64,000 bases of DNA from an uncultured Myxococcales bacterium (GCA_903896545.1 CAITYF010000040.1:1-64000); one strand, 5' to 3'; numbered from the stretch's first letter, positions 17,286 to 26,003 are shown. Translations and numbers: made by a program. The notes: generated from the letters alone by a model not told the origin.

Positions 17286-17836
17286 GGCGCCTCCTCGGTC
17301 GAATCGTCTGCAAGTTTTCTGGGTTCCTGGGCGCCTTCCGGGCGTGGTTCCAGCACCATCGACGGCACTTTGACGTTCGGCGCATCGCTGAGCGCGAATC
17401 GGGCTGCGGCACGGTGATCCGCAGCGTTCGGATCGGCTGCCCGTGCTGCAGCGATTGCCTCCCGAATTCCCGCAACGCTGCGATCGGCGTAGCGCTGGGT
17501 CGTTTCCGTTAACGTTTGATCCTCGGTCGCAGCCATCGGCGGCAGGTCTGCCGACCAACTCCGCATCACTTCTGAAACCGGCCGCGTCGCAACTGCGGCG
17601 GGCTCTGCGCCGGTCAAACCGCTGTCCGCAGCCGCCTTCGCTTGTGCGATCGCCAAACGGATATCCTCAATGGCGCGGCTGGAATAGCGGTGCGTTGTTT
17701 CGCTTTGGGCAAGCAGTTCGTCGTCCGGCAGGTCGGCGGCGGACTCTTGCGGTTTCGGGGTGATGAAACGCTTGCGCATCGACCGACCTATGCCTCGTCC
17801 ACCGAGCAGCGCGCCCAACTTAGCGCGCACAGACAT
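17282..17836 (-). CDS. Hypothetical protein with two ETT-RY repeats, first gene of the kinase operon
   Basis: A 184-residue, probably cytoplasmic, low-complexity protein with a basic N-terminus. It contains two copies of a 25-residue unit at about residues 46-70 and 111-135. Each copy runs S/T-ETT-H/Q-RY-x-x-R followed by a helix IRxAIAxAxAA. The acidic-Thr-Thr pattern recalls the ETT phosphorylation motif of GarA/OdhI, a known Ser/Thr-kinase substrate, although no FHA domain is present here. Its stop overlaps the kinase start, so the two are made together; a role as kinase substrate or adaptor is inference. ATG 17836 is preferred to the TTG at 17845. No family recognised. Confidence 0.75.
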   Translation of the reverse strand: MSVRAKLGALLGGRGIGRSMRKRFITPKPQESAADLPDDELLAQSETTHRYSSRAIEDIRLAIAQAKAAADSGLTGAEPAAVATRPVSEVMRSWSADLPPMAATEDQTLTETTQRYADRSVAGIREAIAAARAADPNAADHRAAARFALSDAPNVKVPSMVLEPRPEGAQEPRKLADDSTEEAP

Positions 17837-17943
17837 TAGCCGCAAGATTGCGCTGAATACCTCGATTTTCTACGACGCAGCGACCGCGCGGATGCGGCTT
17901 GACAACTCCCTGCGAGCCGCCGACTTTGACGCCCGAGGTTGTG

Positions 17944-18867
17944 ATGACGCTACAAGAACTGAAATACATCGTCACGGTCGCTCAGGAACGCCACTTCGGT
18001 CGCGCTGCCAAGGCGTGTTTTGTCAGTCAGCCCGCGCTCTCTGCCGCGGTCCGCAAGCTGGAAGATGAACTCGGCGTTGTGCTTTTTGACCGTGACGCGC
18101 CGACGCTCGCGGTGACGCCGCTGGGACACGCCATCATCGTGCAAGCGCAGCGCGTGCTGGAGGCGGCTGACCAGCTGCATCAGATCGCCCAAGCCGCGCA
18201 GGACCCGCTCTCTTTGCCTTTTGGGCTGGGCTTGATCTACACGATTTGCCCGTACCTGTTGCCGCATTGGGTGCCAGAAGTGCAGGCGCTCGCCCCGAAT
18301 TTGCCGCTGCTCCTGCAAGAAGGGCTGACCGCGCAGCTGGCGGAACGGCTGCGCAACGGGGAATTGGACGCGATCGTCGTCGCCGAGCCGTTTGCCGCAC
18401 CGGGCATCGAGACGCACGTGCTCTACGAAGAAGTGCTGGTGGCCGCCGCGCCGTTGGGTCACGCTTGGGCGGATGCCGACGTCGTGACGCCGGACATGCT
18501 CGTGCAGGAAAACGTGCTGCTGCTGACGCCGGGGCATTGCTTCCGCGATCAGGTGCTGCACGCGTGTCCCGATCTGAACCGCGAAGTGCAAGCCGATTCC
18601 GCGCTCGTCCACGCGCTGCGCAACAGTTCGCTCACGACGATCCGCCACATGGTGATGGCCGGCGTCGGCGTGACCGTGCTGCCCGCGACAGCGGTGACGC
18701 CCGCGGACCACCTGCAGTTGGTGTTGAAGCCGCTGGCGCCGACCCAATATCGCCGCGTCGTGCTGGCCTGGCGTCGGGCAGCGGCGCGTCCCAAGGTCCT
18801 GGCTCTGCTGGTAGAAGCGTTGAATCGGGCGATAGATCAGGGCCGGCTCACCGCGACCAGATCATAG
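17944..18867 (+). CDS. oxyR: OxyR-type LysR regulator of peroxide response
   Basis: A 307-residue LysR-family activator. The N-terminal HTH reads MTLQELKYIVTVAQERHFGRAAKACFVSQPALSAAVRKLE. The effector domain keeps both redox cysteines of OxyR: GHCFRDQVLHAC places them at residues 199 and 208, the same numbers as in E. coli OxyR, nine residues apart. This supports direct peroxide sensing by a reversible disulfide. It lies immediately before rubrerythrin and rubredoxin, and an OxyR-like site overlaps its stop codon. Start taken at ATG 17944 with GAGG upstream; GTG 17941 is a neighbouring alternative. It is divergent from the kinase operon with 107 bp between starts. Confidence 0.93.
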   Translation: MTLQELKYIVTVAQERHFGRAAKACFVSQPALSAAVRKLEDELGVVLFDRDAPTLAVTPLGHAIIVQAQRVLEAADQLHQIAQAAQDPLSLPFGLGLIYTICPYLLPHWVPEVQALAPNLPLLLQEGLTAQLAERLRNGELDAIVVAEPFAAPGIETHVLYEEVLVAAAPLGHAWADADVVTPDMLVQENVLLLTPGHCFRDQVLHACPDLNREVQADSALVHALRNSSLTTIRHMVMAGVGVTVLPATAVTPADHLQLVLKPLAPTQYRRVVLAWRRAAARPKVLALLVEALNRAIDQGRLTATRS

Positions 18868-18900
18868 GTTTTGCCTATCGATCACATACAGATAATCCAT
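18864..18900 (+). promoter_or_regulatory. OxyR-like operator upstream of rubrerythrin
   Basis: ATAGGTTTTGCCTAT (18864-18878) fits the OxyR half-consensus ATAGnTnnnAnCTAT with one substitution. After exactly 7 bp comes a weaker second half, ATACAGATAATCCAT (18886-18900). The site begins inside the oxyR stop codon and sits just upstream of the probable rbr promoter (TTTACC at 18901), the usual place for OxyR activation. Confidence 0.7.
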
Positions 18901-18978
18901 TTTACCTATCACCGATCGCCACCTAAGCTGTATTCATCGCCGGTACGACATCGGCAAGGCAGTGAAGTGGAGGAGAGA

Positions 18979-19470
18979 ATGAGTCACGCAGAACAGCAGC
19001 GCACGCGGCAGAATCTGGAGTCGGCGCTCGCCGGCGAGTCGATGGCGCACATCAAGTATCGGTATTTTGCCAAGCTTTGCCGACAGGCGGGCGACGAGGC
19101 GACGGCGAAGATCTTTGAGGCGACGGCGGAGCAGGAAATCGTGCACGCGTGGGGGCATTTGGAGTTGCTGCTGAGCGAGAAGAAGCTGACGCCACAGCAC
19201 TGTCTGGAATTGGCGATTGCGGGCGAAACCCACGAGTTCACCCAGATGTACCCGCAGTTTCGCAAGGAAGCTGAGGCCGATGGCCACGCAGCGGCGCTGA
19301 CGGAGATCGACGGGCAGATCGCCGAGTCCAAGGAGCATGCCGATACGTTTGCGGCGCACCTCGACCAGCACATCGTGAAGAAGGCGGAGAAACGCTTCGC
19401 CGCTTTGGCCAAAATTGAGGAACGGCACGCGGGTCACTATCGGGCGGCGCTCGCCGTGTTGGAGGGTTAA
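18979..19470 (+). CDS. Rubrerythrin-family diiron peroxidase (without rubredoxin domain)
   Basis: A 163-residue ferritin-like four-helix protein. Diiron ligands are visible as Glu20 ([10 protein letters not shown]), the pair E53xxH56 ([10 protein letters not shown]), the GETHEF block (83-88) and E147xxH150 (EERHAGHY). Unlike classical rubrerythrin, the C-terminal rubredoxin domain is missing; a separate rubredoxin gene starts 1 nt after the stop and presumably delivers electrons. Role: NAD(P)H-linked reduction of hydrogen peroxide in the cytoplasm. ATG 18979 has GGAGGAG upstream. Regulation by OxyR is suggested by the operator in the 111-bp gap before it. Confidence 0.92.
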   Translation: MSHAEQQRTRQNLESALAGESMAHIKYRYFAKLCRQAGDEATAKIFEATAEQEIVHAWGHLELLLSEKKLTPQHCLELAIAGETHEFTQMYPQFRKEAEADGHAAALTEIDGQIAESKEHADTFAAHLDQHIVKKAEKRFAALAKIEERHAGHYRAALAVLEG

Positions 19471-19471
19471 G

Positions 19472-19645
19472 ATGGTTGAGAAATTCAAGACGTACCGCTG
19501 CATCGTCTGTGGTCACGAATACAACGAAGCCGAAGGCTTCCCGGATGACGGAATCGCTCCGGGCACGCGCTGGGAACACGTGCCCGACGACTGGACCTGC
19601 CCAGACTGCGGCGCCGGGAAAGAAGATTTCGAATGCGTCAGCTGA
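19472..19645 (+). CDS. Rubredoxin
   Basis: A 57-residue one-iron electron carrier. Two CxxC knuckles bind the iron: [11 protein letters not shown] near the start and [13 protein letters not shown] near the end, with the intervening acidic [18 protein letters not shown] typical of the family. It follows rubrerythrin with 1 nt between stop and ATG, and GGAGGG lies inside the end of the rubrerythrin gene, so expression is coupled. It probably donates electrons to the neighbouring diiron peroxidase. The convergent GH31 gene ends 4 bp beyond. Confidence 0.97.
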   Translation: MVEKFKTYRCIVCGHEYNEAEGFPDDGIAPGTRWEHVPDDWTCPDCGAGKEDFECVS

Positions 19646-19649
19646 ACGG

Positions 19650-22600
19650 TCAAGGACAGGCGTCCGCCCACGCCCATACCGTGTCGTCCTTGCCGCTGAC
19701 GTCGAGCGAAATCGCGTTGACCGCGCCGAACGCGTAGCGGTTTTTCGCTTCGACACAGCCGGGATACTTTTCCACGGTCGCCCAGGCGCCGCGGGTAAAT
19801 TTGTATTCGAACCACTGGCCGCGCGGGACGGTGACAAGCCCCGTCGCCTCGCCCGGTTTGCCGGTCCACGTCAGCGGTTGTTGTTGCCACCCGTTGCCCG
19901 AATGCGCGACGTAGACCGTGCTCCCCGCGGGCGTCGCGCCCGGCACGTGAACCGTGATCGGCACCTGCACCGTTGGCGCATCGAGAAGCGGCGGCCCTTG
20001 CGGTGTCTGTGCGTGATCGATCCGCAATTGCCAGTCGCCTTGGGGCATCGCGCTGGCGGGAACGGCGATGACCAGCGCGCGATCGTTGGGGAACCACGTC
20101 CAGCCCAGGGCGGAACTCGCCTGCTTGGCATCGACGACCTGCGGCAGCTTCTGGTTGCTCAGCCACACCGTCGTCGGTGCCGTGTCGAGCCGCCACACCC
20201 GCACGCGCCAGGCTTGTGGAACTTGTATCCATGCGGGATCCCACGCAGCGACCGCGTCGATCGTTGTTCCGGTCGCCGTCGGTGTCTGCGTCAGCAGCGT
20301 CGCCTTGCTTGGTCCCCCGTTGGGCAGCGGGCCATCCGGCGCACCCTGTTGCAGGTAGAACGAGGTCGGCTGCGGTCCCGGCACGACGTCGAGGTCCAGC
20401 GGACCGGGCACATCCTGCGTTGTCCACTGGCGCACCGGACCGCGCGGAACAATCGCGCCTTCGCGCAGCCACATCGGTAGATCTGCCAGCGGTCCTGTCA
20501 CGTCCAGCGTCGCTGGGCCCACGACGACCGCGCCCGACGTCGCTTGCACCCACCGCCCCGGCGGAAACGTCACGGTTCGTGTAAGCGCGGTCGGTGACAA
20601 ATGCGGCGCAAAAAGCACAAAAGGCCCGAGCAGTACTTCGTCGCCGATCGTTTCCAGCGCAGGTTCGTTGGGAAACTCCCACCACAGCGGCCGCAAAATG
20701 GGCGCGGCGGTCATGTGCGCTTGCCACGCCAGACTCTCCAAATACGGCAGCAGGCGATAGCGGGCGTTCAGCAGTTCGCGGGCAATATCCTGCACTTCTT
20801 GGCCAAACTGCCACGGTTCCTGATTGGGCGCGGACTTCTCGGCGTGGCCGCGGAAGAATGGGGAAATGCTGCCCAACGCAAACCAGCGGGCAAAAAGCGC
20901 GGGATCGGCGCTGCCGGAATAGCCGCCGACGTCGGACCCGACCATGGGTTCGCCCGACAAGCCAAGACCCAGCAGCATGGGCAATGTGCCCGCGAGTGTT
21001 TCCGCTGTCGACGGCGCATCGCCCGTCCACGCCGCCGCGTAGCGCTGAATGCCGGCGTAGCCCGCGCGCGTGAGCACAAAGGGCAGTCGATCAGGGTACG
21101 CCGCTGCCAGACCTGCGTACGTCGCCTGCGCCTCGCGCAGCGCGAAGACGTTGTGCGCCGCCGCCATTGTCGTCGCTTGGCCATCGCCGTTGACCGCGAG
21201 TGTGTCCGGCACCGAGCCTGAAGCGTTGAAGTCCGAAGGCTCGTTCATGTCGATCCACAGCGCGTCGATTCCCAGCGCCGTTTCCAGCGGTACGAGCGTT
21301 TGGGCCCACCAGTCGCGCACGATCGGGTTTGTAAAATCCGGAAACGCCGCGAGTCCCGGCCACACCGTGCCCAGATATGGCGCCGGGTTCCCGGCCGGCA
21401 GGAACATCTGACCGGCGACTCCCGCAGCATAGGGCGGCCACTGCGAATCCGCCTTCAGCCCCGGATCAACGATCGCCACGGTGTGAAAGCCCTGGTTGTG
21501 CAGCGTCGTCAGCAGTTTTTGCGGGTCGGCGAATGCCACGGGATCCCAAGTGAACGCGCGGAACCCGTCCATCTTCTGAATGTCAAACCACAAAGAATCA
21601 CAGGGCAATTGCAAGTCACGGAACTTCTGCGCCAGCGCCGTGAATGTCGCGGCGTCCTTGTAGCCCCAACGGGATTGGTGATAGCCGAGCGCCCAACGGG
21701 GCGGCAGTGCGGGTTGTCCGGTCAGCTCGGCGTACGTATGCAGGACCTGCGCGGGCGTTGGCCCAGCGACGATCGTTTGTTCCAGTACGCCCCCGGTCGC
21801 CGTCACGCTCCACCGGTCGCTCGCGCTCGCCGCGAGATCATAGGTCTGTTGCCACGGATCGTCGGTGAGCACGCCCCACGTTGTGCCGCCGCGCTTGATC
21901 AGGAGCCATGGCACTGCCTGGTAAAGCGGATCTCCCTGCGGATCGTAGCCACCGAGCTTCGCGTTGTAGGCGTCCGCTGTTCGGAGGATCAGCTTGCGGC
22001 CACGTCGATCCAAGCCGCCCGTCTTGCCGCCCAGCCCGTAGAACCGTTCGCCCGGCAGCGCCTTCCGCGTGAGCCGCGGCTGGCCGTTCGCGGTCAACGA
22101 AAAGCCGCCGTCATCGGGATCCGCGAGCAGCGTTGTACCGTCGTGGTCGACGGCGAACACGCGACACTGTGCGTCCACATGCACGGCGAGGGTTGATGTG
22201 CAGAGCACCGCGCCCGTGCAAGTCTGGCCCACGGCGAACGCGTTCTTTTCAAGCGGCGTTTGGGGTACGAGAGCACCCGACGGCCACGGATCCGCGCCAC
22301 TGGTCGGCAAGTACCGCACGCGGATCGCACCGGCGTTGCGTGCGCTCAGTTCAACGTGCAGAGCCCCGCAAGACGCCACCCAAGTCTGCGGATCGTTGCT
22401 CGGTGCGAGCCAATTCGGCAAAGTCGCGGCGGCGCCACAGGTCTGCGTTGGTGCTGCTGCGATAGCGAGCGCGGGCGTGCAAACGGGCGCGACGTCGACC
22501 TCTGCGTCGACTGGCGTTGCCGTATCCATCTCTGGCTCTGCGTCAACGGCGGAAGTGGCGTCAATCGCGTCGGTCGGCGCAGTTTCTGGCGCGTTCGTCG

Positions 22601-22742
22601 CGTCATTTGCGGTGTCCGCGGTCGCGCCAGCCACATCTGCGATGGCGTCCAGTGCGTCGTCCGGTGGCGCCTCACTCTGCTGCACGGGCGCCTGACATCC
22701 GGCGATGCACGCGAGGACCAACCATTTTGCGCAGGTTTTCAC
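19650..22742 (-). CDS. Glycoside hydrolase family 31 alpha-glucosidase lipoprotein with C-terminal starch-binding-like domain
   Basis: A protein of about 1030 residues. The lipobox ends IAGCQA, then comes an Asp/Ala-rich spacer of about 60 residues. The GH31 N-terminal beta domain includes RKALPGERFYGLGGKTGGLDRRG. The barrel has ALGYHQSRWGYKDAATF, the nucleophile Asp in DALWIDMNEPSDFNASG and the acid/base Asp in MVGSDVGGYSGSADP. The last 105 or so residues (VPITVHVPGATPAGSTVYVA...) look like a CBM20-type starch-binding domain. It should release glucose from alpha-glucans or maltodextrins outside the cytoplasm. GTG 22742 is preferred over TTG 22772 because it starts a compact lipoprotein signal, although no clear RBS is seen. 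It is last in a run purM, two coiled-coil genes, GH31. Confidence 0.92.
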   Translation of the reverse strand: MKTCAKWLVLACIAGCQAPVQQSEAPPDDALDAIADVAGATADTANDATNAPETAPTDAIDATSAVDAEPEMDTATPVDAEVDVAPVCTPALAIAAAPTQTCGAAATLPNWLAPSNDPQTWVASCGALHVELSARNAGAIRVRYLPTSGADPWPSGALVPQTPLEKNAFAVGQTCTGAVLCTSTLAVHVDAQCRVFAVDHDGTTLLADPDDGGFSLTANGQPRLTRKALPGERFYGLGGKTGGLDRRGRKLILRTADAYNAKLGGYDPQGDPLYQAVPWLLIKRGGTTWGVLTDDPWQQTYDLAASASDRWSVTATGGVLEQTIVAGPTPAQVLHTYAELTGQPALPPRWALGYHQSRWGYKDAATFTALAQKFRDLQLPCDSLWFDIQKMDGFRAFTWDPVAFADPQKLLTTLHNQGFHTVAIVDPGLKADSQWPPYAAGVAGQMFLPAGNPAPYLGTVWPGLAAFPDFTNPIVRDWWAQTLVPLETALGIDALWIDMNEPSDFNASGSVPDTLAVNGDGQATTMAAAHNVFALREAQATYAGLAAAYPDRLPFVLTRAGYAGIQRYAAAWTGDAPSTAETLAGTLPMLLGLGLSGEPMVGSDVGGYSGSADPALFARWFALGSISPFFRGHAEKSAPNQEPWQFGQEVQDIARELLNARYRLLPYLESLAWQAHMTAAPILRPLWWEFPNEPALETIGDEVLLGPFVLFAPHLSPTALTRTVTFPPGRWVQATSGAVVVGPATLDVTGPLADLPMWLREGAIVPRGPVRQWTTQDVPGPLDLDVVPGPQPTSFYLQQGAPDGPLPNGGPSKATLLTQTPTATGTTIDAVAAWDPAWIQVPQAWRVRVWRLDTAPTTVWLSNQKLPQVVDAKQASSALGWTWFPNDRALVIAVPASAMPQGDWQLRIDHAQTPQGPPLLDAPTVQVPITVHVPGATPAGSTVYVAHSGNGWQQQPLTWTGKPGEATGLVTVPRGQWFEYKFTRGAWATVEKYPGCVEAKNRYAFGAVNAISLDVSGKDDTVWAWADACP

Positions 22743-22775
22743 GCGATGAGGATACTGCAAACCGACGAACAACTG

Positions 22776-23771
22776 CTACTTGGTTGTCTCCGGCGGTAGG
22801 CGTTTGCGCGCCTCGACCGAGTCCTGCGTCATCCGTTCCACCGCGGGCACGAGCGTCTCGCGCGCCCGTGCGTCCAACTCAAGCGCTTCATCCGCCGGCA
22901 AGAGCCGCCAGCCTTGCGCCAAGTTCTGCACCGCCGCCTGCATCGCAGTTTCGCGATCCTGCAGCACCTTGAGCCCAGCCCAATCCTGCACCGCATGCCA
23001 CTCGCCGTGCAGGGCGTCGGTCTTCGTGGTCAGTTCCGCCATCTGGGTCAGGGCCTTCTGGTACTCCACGCTCGGCAATTGCAGGTTCATCCGCAGGACG
23101 CGCTCCGCGCGCAGCAACGGCCGCTCGACCTGTGCCGCGAACAGCGCCTCCCACTGCTCACGTCCGGCCGCTGCCTGAATTTCCGCGACGCCCGCGTGAT
23201 ACAGCGTGTGTTGGGTCACCAGCAGCTTGTCCAACTTCTCCCGCACCGCTGCGCGCTTGGCTGGCTCGCTCGCCGCGGCTTTGGCTTGTTCCACCAGCGT
23301 CAGCGCCTCTTGGCCCAGCGATTCCAGACTCGCCAGCAGGGCCTTCTGCCGTTCCTCCCGCTGAGGATCTGCTTCGTTCTGCACGCGCTTGTAGACCGTG
23401 TCAAAGCGCATCAGCAGCGGCGCCACGCGCTCGGCGATGTAGCGGCCCACCTCGGCTTTCTCGTCTTCATTGAGCAGCTTCTCGACGGCGTCTGATTCCT
23501 GCCGTTGGCTCGCCACGTGCGTCTGGAACTCGCCCACCAGCACCTGCACCTTGGCCAAATCCATGCCCGGCGCCTCGGCCTGTTTCACCATCGCCGTCAG
23601 GCGGTTGGTCAACTTATCGACTGTCCCCTTGGCACGCCGGAGGTTGGCAGACTCGGCCGTGTGGGGCGTCGCACCCGCGGGCGGCTTGGCGAGCGTCGGC
23701 AACGGCAGCAGGAGCAACAACGTCAAGAGGGCGATGGGCAACTTCACGCGACGATCCTTCTTGGCGGCCAT
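22776..23771 (-). CDS. Exported coiled-coil protein, copy 2
   Basis: A 331-residue protein with a strong signal peptide (KLPIALLTLLLLLPLPTLAKP), then almost entirely Ala/Glu/Gln/Leu-rich helical sequence with heptad character, so probably a periplasmic coiled coil. No known domain recognised. It follows the preceding gene with a 1-nt gap. The two proteins share length, signal peptide, composition and order of helical blocks (each has a central QHTLYHA or RNAAWQA-like segment after an A..REKLDKLL or REDVRQRLAKL helix). They therefore look like diverged duplicates. The GH31 gene begins 33 bp downstream. Confidence 0.75.
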   Translation of the reverse strand: MAAKKDRRVKLPIALLTLLLLLPLPTLAKPPAGATPHTAESANLRRAKGTVDKLTNRLTAMVKQAEAPGMDLAKVQVLVGEFQTHVASQRQESDAVEKLLNEDEKAEVGRYIAERVAPLLMRFDTVYKRVQNEADPQREERQKALLASLESLGQEALTLVEQAKAAASEPAKRAAVREKLDKLLVTQHTLYHAGVAEIQAAAGREQWEALFAAQVERPLLRAERVLRMNLQLPSVEYQKALTQMAELTTKTDALHGEWHAVQDWAGLKVLQDRETAMQAAVQNLAQGWRLLPADEALELDARARETLVPAVERMTQDSVEARKRLPPETTK

Positions 23772-23772
23772 C

Positions 23773-24765
23773 TTAGGGTGCCAATTTTTGTTGCAGGGCG
23801 TCGGCGCGTTCCATGAACTGATCGGTCGCAACCGACACCGATTCCGTCACAAGCGCCGCCAGTTCCTGACGCTCGTCCGGTGCGAGCTTCTGCCACGCGA
23901 GGCCATCCAGCCCCGAAACGACGCGGGCAAAACGCCCTTTCAACGCCTCCAGCGCCGGGGCATCGCTCACTTGCGCCAACTCATCGAGCAACCGCCGCGC
24001 ATCCGCTGCCATCTCAGAGACCGAAAGCTTCTCCGCCTCAAACGCTTCACACGGCGGCACCAGTCCCAGTCGCAGCAGACGATCGACGCGCTGCAGTCGG
24101 GCTTCCACGGCGCGCGCGGCGTCCTTGAACAGCCTGCGCGGACTGGGAATTGCCGTGTCCTGACGAACTGCCTGCCATGCCGCGTTCCGCGCAATCCCCA
24201 GCTTTGCCAGTCGTTGCCGCACATCCTCGCGTTTGGTCACATCGCGCCCCGCCGACCGCGCGAGCTGTTGGAGCGCGTCCGCCTCCGTCGCGATCCGAGC
24301 GATCTCGGTGCGGAACTTCTCCGCGCCCGGCGTTTGCTCGCCCGTGGCGGCTTTGTCTTCATCACCGCTGTTCTCCGCCGCCTGCGCGACCAACTCCAGT
24401 GCGGCCTGCATGGCTTCGATGCGCGGTCCCAGCTTCTCGCGCCCGTACTCTTCGCTCGCTGCCCGCTGCGCCACATCGAGGTTCTTCTGCAGCGACTCCA
24501 TCTCCACTTCAGTCGCCTGCATTTGGCTTTGGAACCGCTTGCCGATCTCTGTGAGCCGATCGGTATCGTCACCCGCCGCCTTCACGTCGCGGATGAACTG
24601 ATCGACGACCGTCACGGTGTGATCGACCACGCGCTTGAGTTGCGTCAGCGGCGACGCTTCAGCCGGTTCCGCCGATGGCTTGGCCTTGGGCTTGCCCGCA
24701 AACGCCGCGATTGGCGTGGTCAGCACCGCCAGGACGACCGCCCAGCGCAACGATTTCACCAGCAT
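23773..24765 (-). CDS. Exported coiled-coil protein, copy 1
   Basis: A 330-residue protein with a signal peptide ending AAFAGKP, a short Lys/Pro/Ala stretch, then long helices rich in Ala, Glu, Gln and Arg. ATG 24765 has GGAG at normal distance. It starts 18 bp after purM and is followed after 1 nt by a similar-sized protein. The pair may form a periplasmic filament or scaffold; this is inference, as neither matches a family I recognise. Why such a pair follows purM is unclear and may be simple chromosomal hitchhiking. Confidence 0.75.
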   Translation of the reverse strand: MLVKSLRWAVVLAVLTTPIAAFAGKPKAKPSAEPAEASPLTQLKRVVDHTVTVVDQFIRDVKAAGDDTDRLTEIGKRFQSQMQATEVEMESLQKNLDVAQRAASEEYGREKLGPRIEAMQAALELVAQAAENSGDEDKAATGEQTPGAEKFRTEIARIATEADALQQLARSAGRDVTKREDVRQRLAKLGIARNAAWQAVRQDTAIPSPRRLFKDAARAVEARLQRVDRLLRLGLVPPCEAFEAEKLSVSEMAADARRLLDELAQVSDAPALEALKGRFARVVSGLDGLAWQKLAPDERQELAALVTESVSVATDQFMERADALQQKLAP

Positions 24766-24783
24766 GTGTTCTCCACGAGACGG

Positions 24784-25827
24784 TCAGACGACGATGCAAT
24801 CCGCTTCTTCCAGATCCGCCGCGACGATTTCACCGACGACGGTCGCCGCGATGCCGTGACCGGTCAGCAGCGTCAGACTCGTTTGCACCTGCGCCGCCGG
24901 AACGACCGCGATCATGCCGAGGCCCAGATTGAAAGTCCGCTGCATCTCGATTTCTTCCACACCGGCTTCGCGAATCGCACCGTAGATCGCCGGTTCCGTC
25001 CATTTCTCGCGGTGCAAGACCGCGCGCGTACCGGCAGGCAGTGATCGCGGCACGTTGCCCGGCAGGCCGCCGCCCGTGATGTGCGCGAGCGCGTGCACCG
25101 GTCCAGAAGCGAGCAGATCGAGCACCGCTTTGACGTAGATCCGCGTGGGTTCGAGCATTTCCGCGGCCAGATCGGCGTGGTTGCCGCCAATCGACGGACC
25201 GAACAGGTCGAGACCGCGCACTTCCAACAGCGCCTTCCGCGCCAGCGAGAAGCCATTGGAGTGCAGCCCCGACGAGGGCAGACCGATGACCACGTCGCCT
25301 GGTTTCACGTTCTTGCCGTCCAGAATCGCTTCTTTCTCAACCGCGGCGACGGAGAACCCAGCGAGGTCGTACTCGCCATCCGCGTAAAAGCCAGGCAATT
25401 CAGCGGTTTCACCGCCAAGCAGCGCGCAGCCAGCGAGTTGGCAACCTGCAGCGATCCCGCCGACCACGGCCGAAGCGACGTCGAGTTCCAGCTTGCCGGT
25501 CGCAAAGTAGTCGAGAAAGAACAGCGGTTCGGCGCCTGAGCACAGCACGTCGTTCACGCACATGGCGACCAGATCGATGCCGACTGTACTGTGGCGTCCC
25601 GTCAGGAACGCCAGCTTGAGCTTGGTGCCAACGCCGTCGGTGCCAGAGACAAGGACGGGATCCTTGTAGCGTCCGCCCAACGAAAAAAGGCCGCCAAAGC
25701 CACCGATTCCGCCCAGCACGCCGGGTCGATGCGTCGCTTTGCCAAACGGCGCGATTCGGTCGATGAACGCGTCACCGCGGTCGATGTCCACTCCAGCTTC
25801 TGCGTAGGTCAAAGGCTTCTTGCTCAC
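24784..25827 (-). CDS. purM: Phosphoribosylformylglycinamidine cyclo-ligase
   Basis: A 347-residue cytoplasmic enzyme making AIR from FGAM with ATP in de novo purine synthesis. The sequence opens TYAEAGVDIDRGDAFIDRI, then GGFGGLFSL, SGTDGVGTKLKLAF, GIDLVAMCVNDVLCSGAEPLFFLDYF, GGETAELPGFY and HITGGGLPGNVPR, all PurM hallmarks. GTG start at 25827 with GGAGGAG upstream gives the normal family length; the longer reading frame to 26142 runs into the divergent J-domain gene. First gene of a minus-strand run. Confidence 0.97.
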   Translation of the reverse strand: MSKKPLTYAEAGVDIDRGDAFIDRIAPFGKATHRPGVLGGIGGFGGLFSLGGRYKDPVLVSGTDGVGTKLKLAFLTGRHSTVGIDLVAMCVNDVLCSGAEPLFFLDYFATGKLELDVASAVVGGIAAGCQLAGCALLGGETAELPGFYADGEYDLAGFSVAAVEKEAILDGKNVKPGDVVIGLPSSGLHSNGFSLARKALLEVRGLDLFGPSIGGNHADLAAEMLEPTRIYVKAVLDLLASGPVHALAHITGGGLPGNVPRSLPAGTRAVLHREKWTEPAIYGAIREAGVEEIEMQRTFNLGLGMIAVVPAAQVQTSLTLLTGHGIAATVVGEIVAADLEEADCIVV

Positions 25828-25916
25828 GGTTGGCTCCTCCGGCGCTGCCGAGTATCGCAAGCCTGCGATCGGGTCAACCAGTGCCGACGATAATGTTCCC
25901 GCACATTTCGTCACAG

Positions 25917-25939
25917 GTGGCACATTTGACGATTGCCAC
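25917..25939. promoter_or_regulatory. Inverted repeat in the purM / J-domain divergent promoter region
   Basis: GTGGCA (25917-25922) and TGCCAC (25934-25939) form an inverted repeat with an 11-bp spacer in the 176-bp region between divergent starts. Related GTCAC-type words lie on both sides. It could be an operator; the regulator is unknown. Confidence 0.3.
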
Positions 25940-26003
25940 GCGACACTTGTCACACTAATGTACCACATGCGGCCAGCCTCCAGACCCGGCCGCGCTTCTG
26001 GGT

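Noticed and set aside
25926..25961. TTGACG / TAATGT as a promoter for the J-domain gene
   Set aside because: The spacer is 24 bp, too long for sigma70, so not listed as a promoter.
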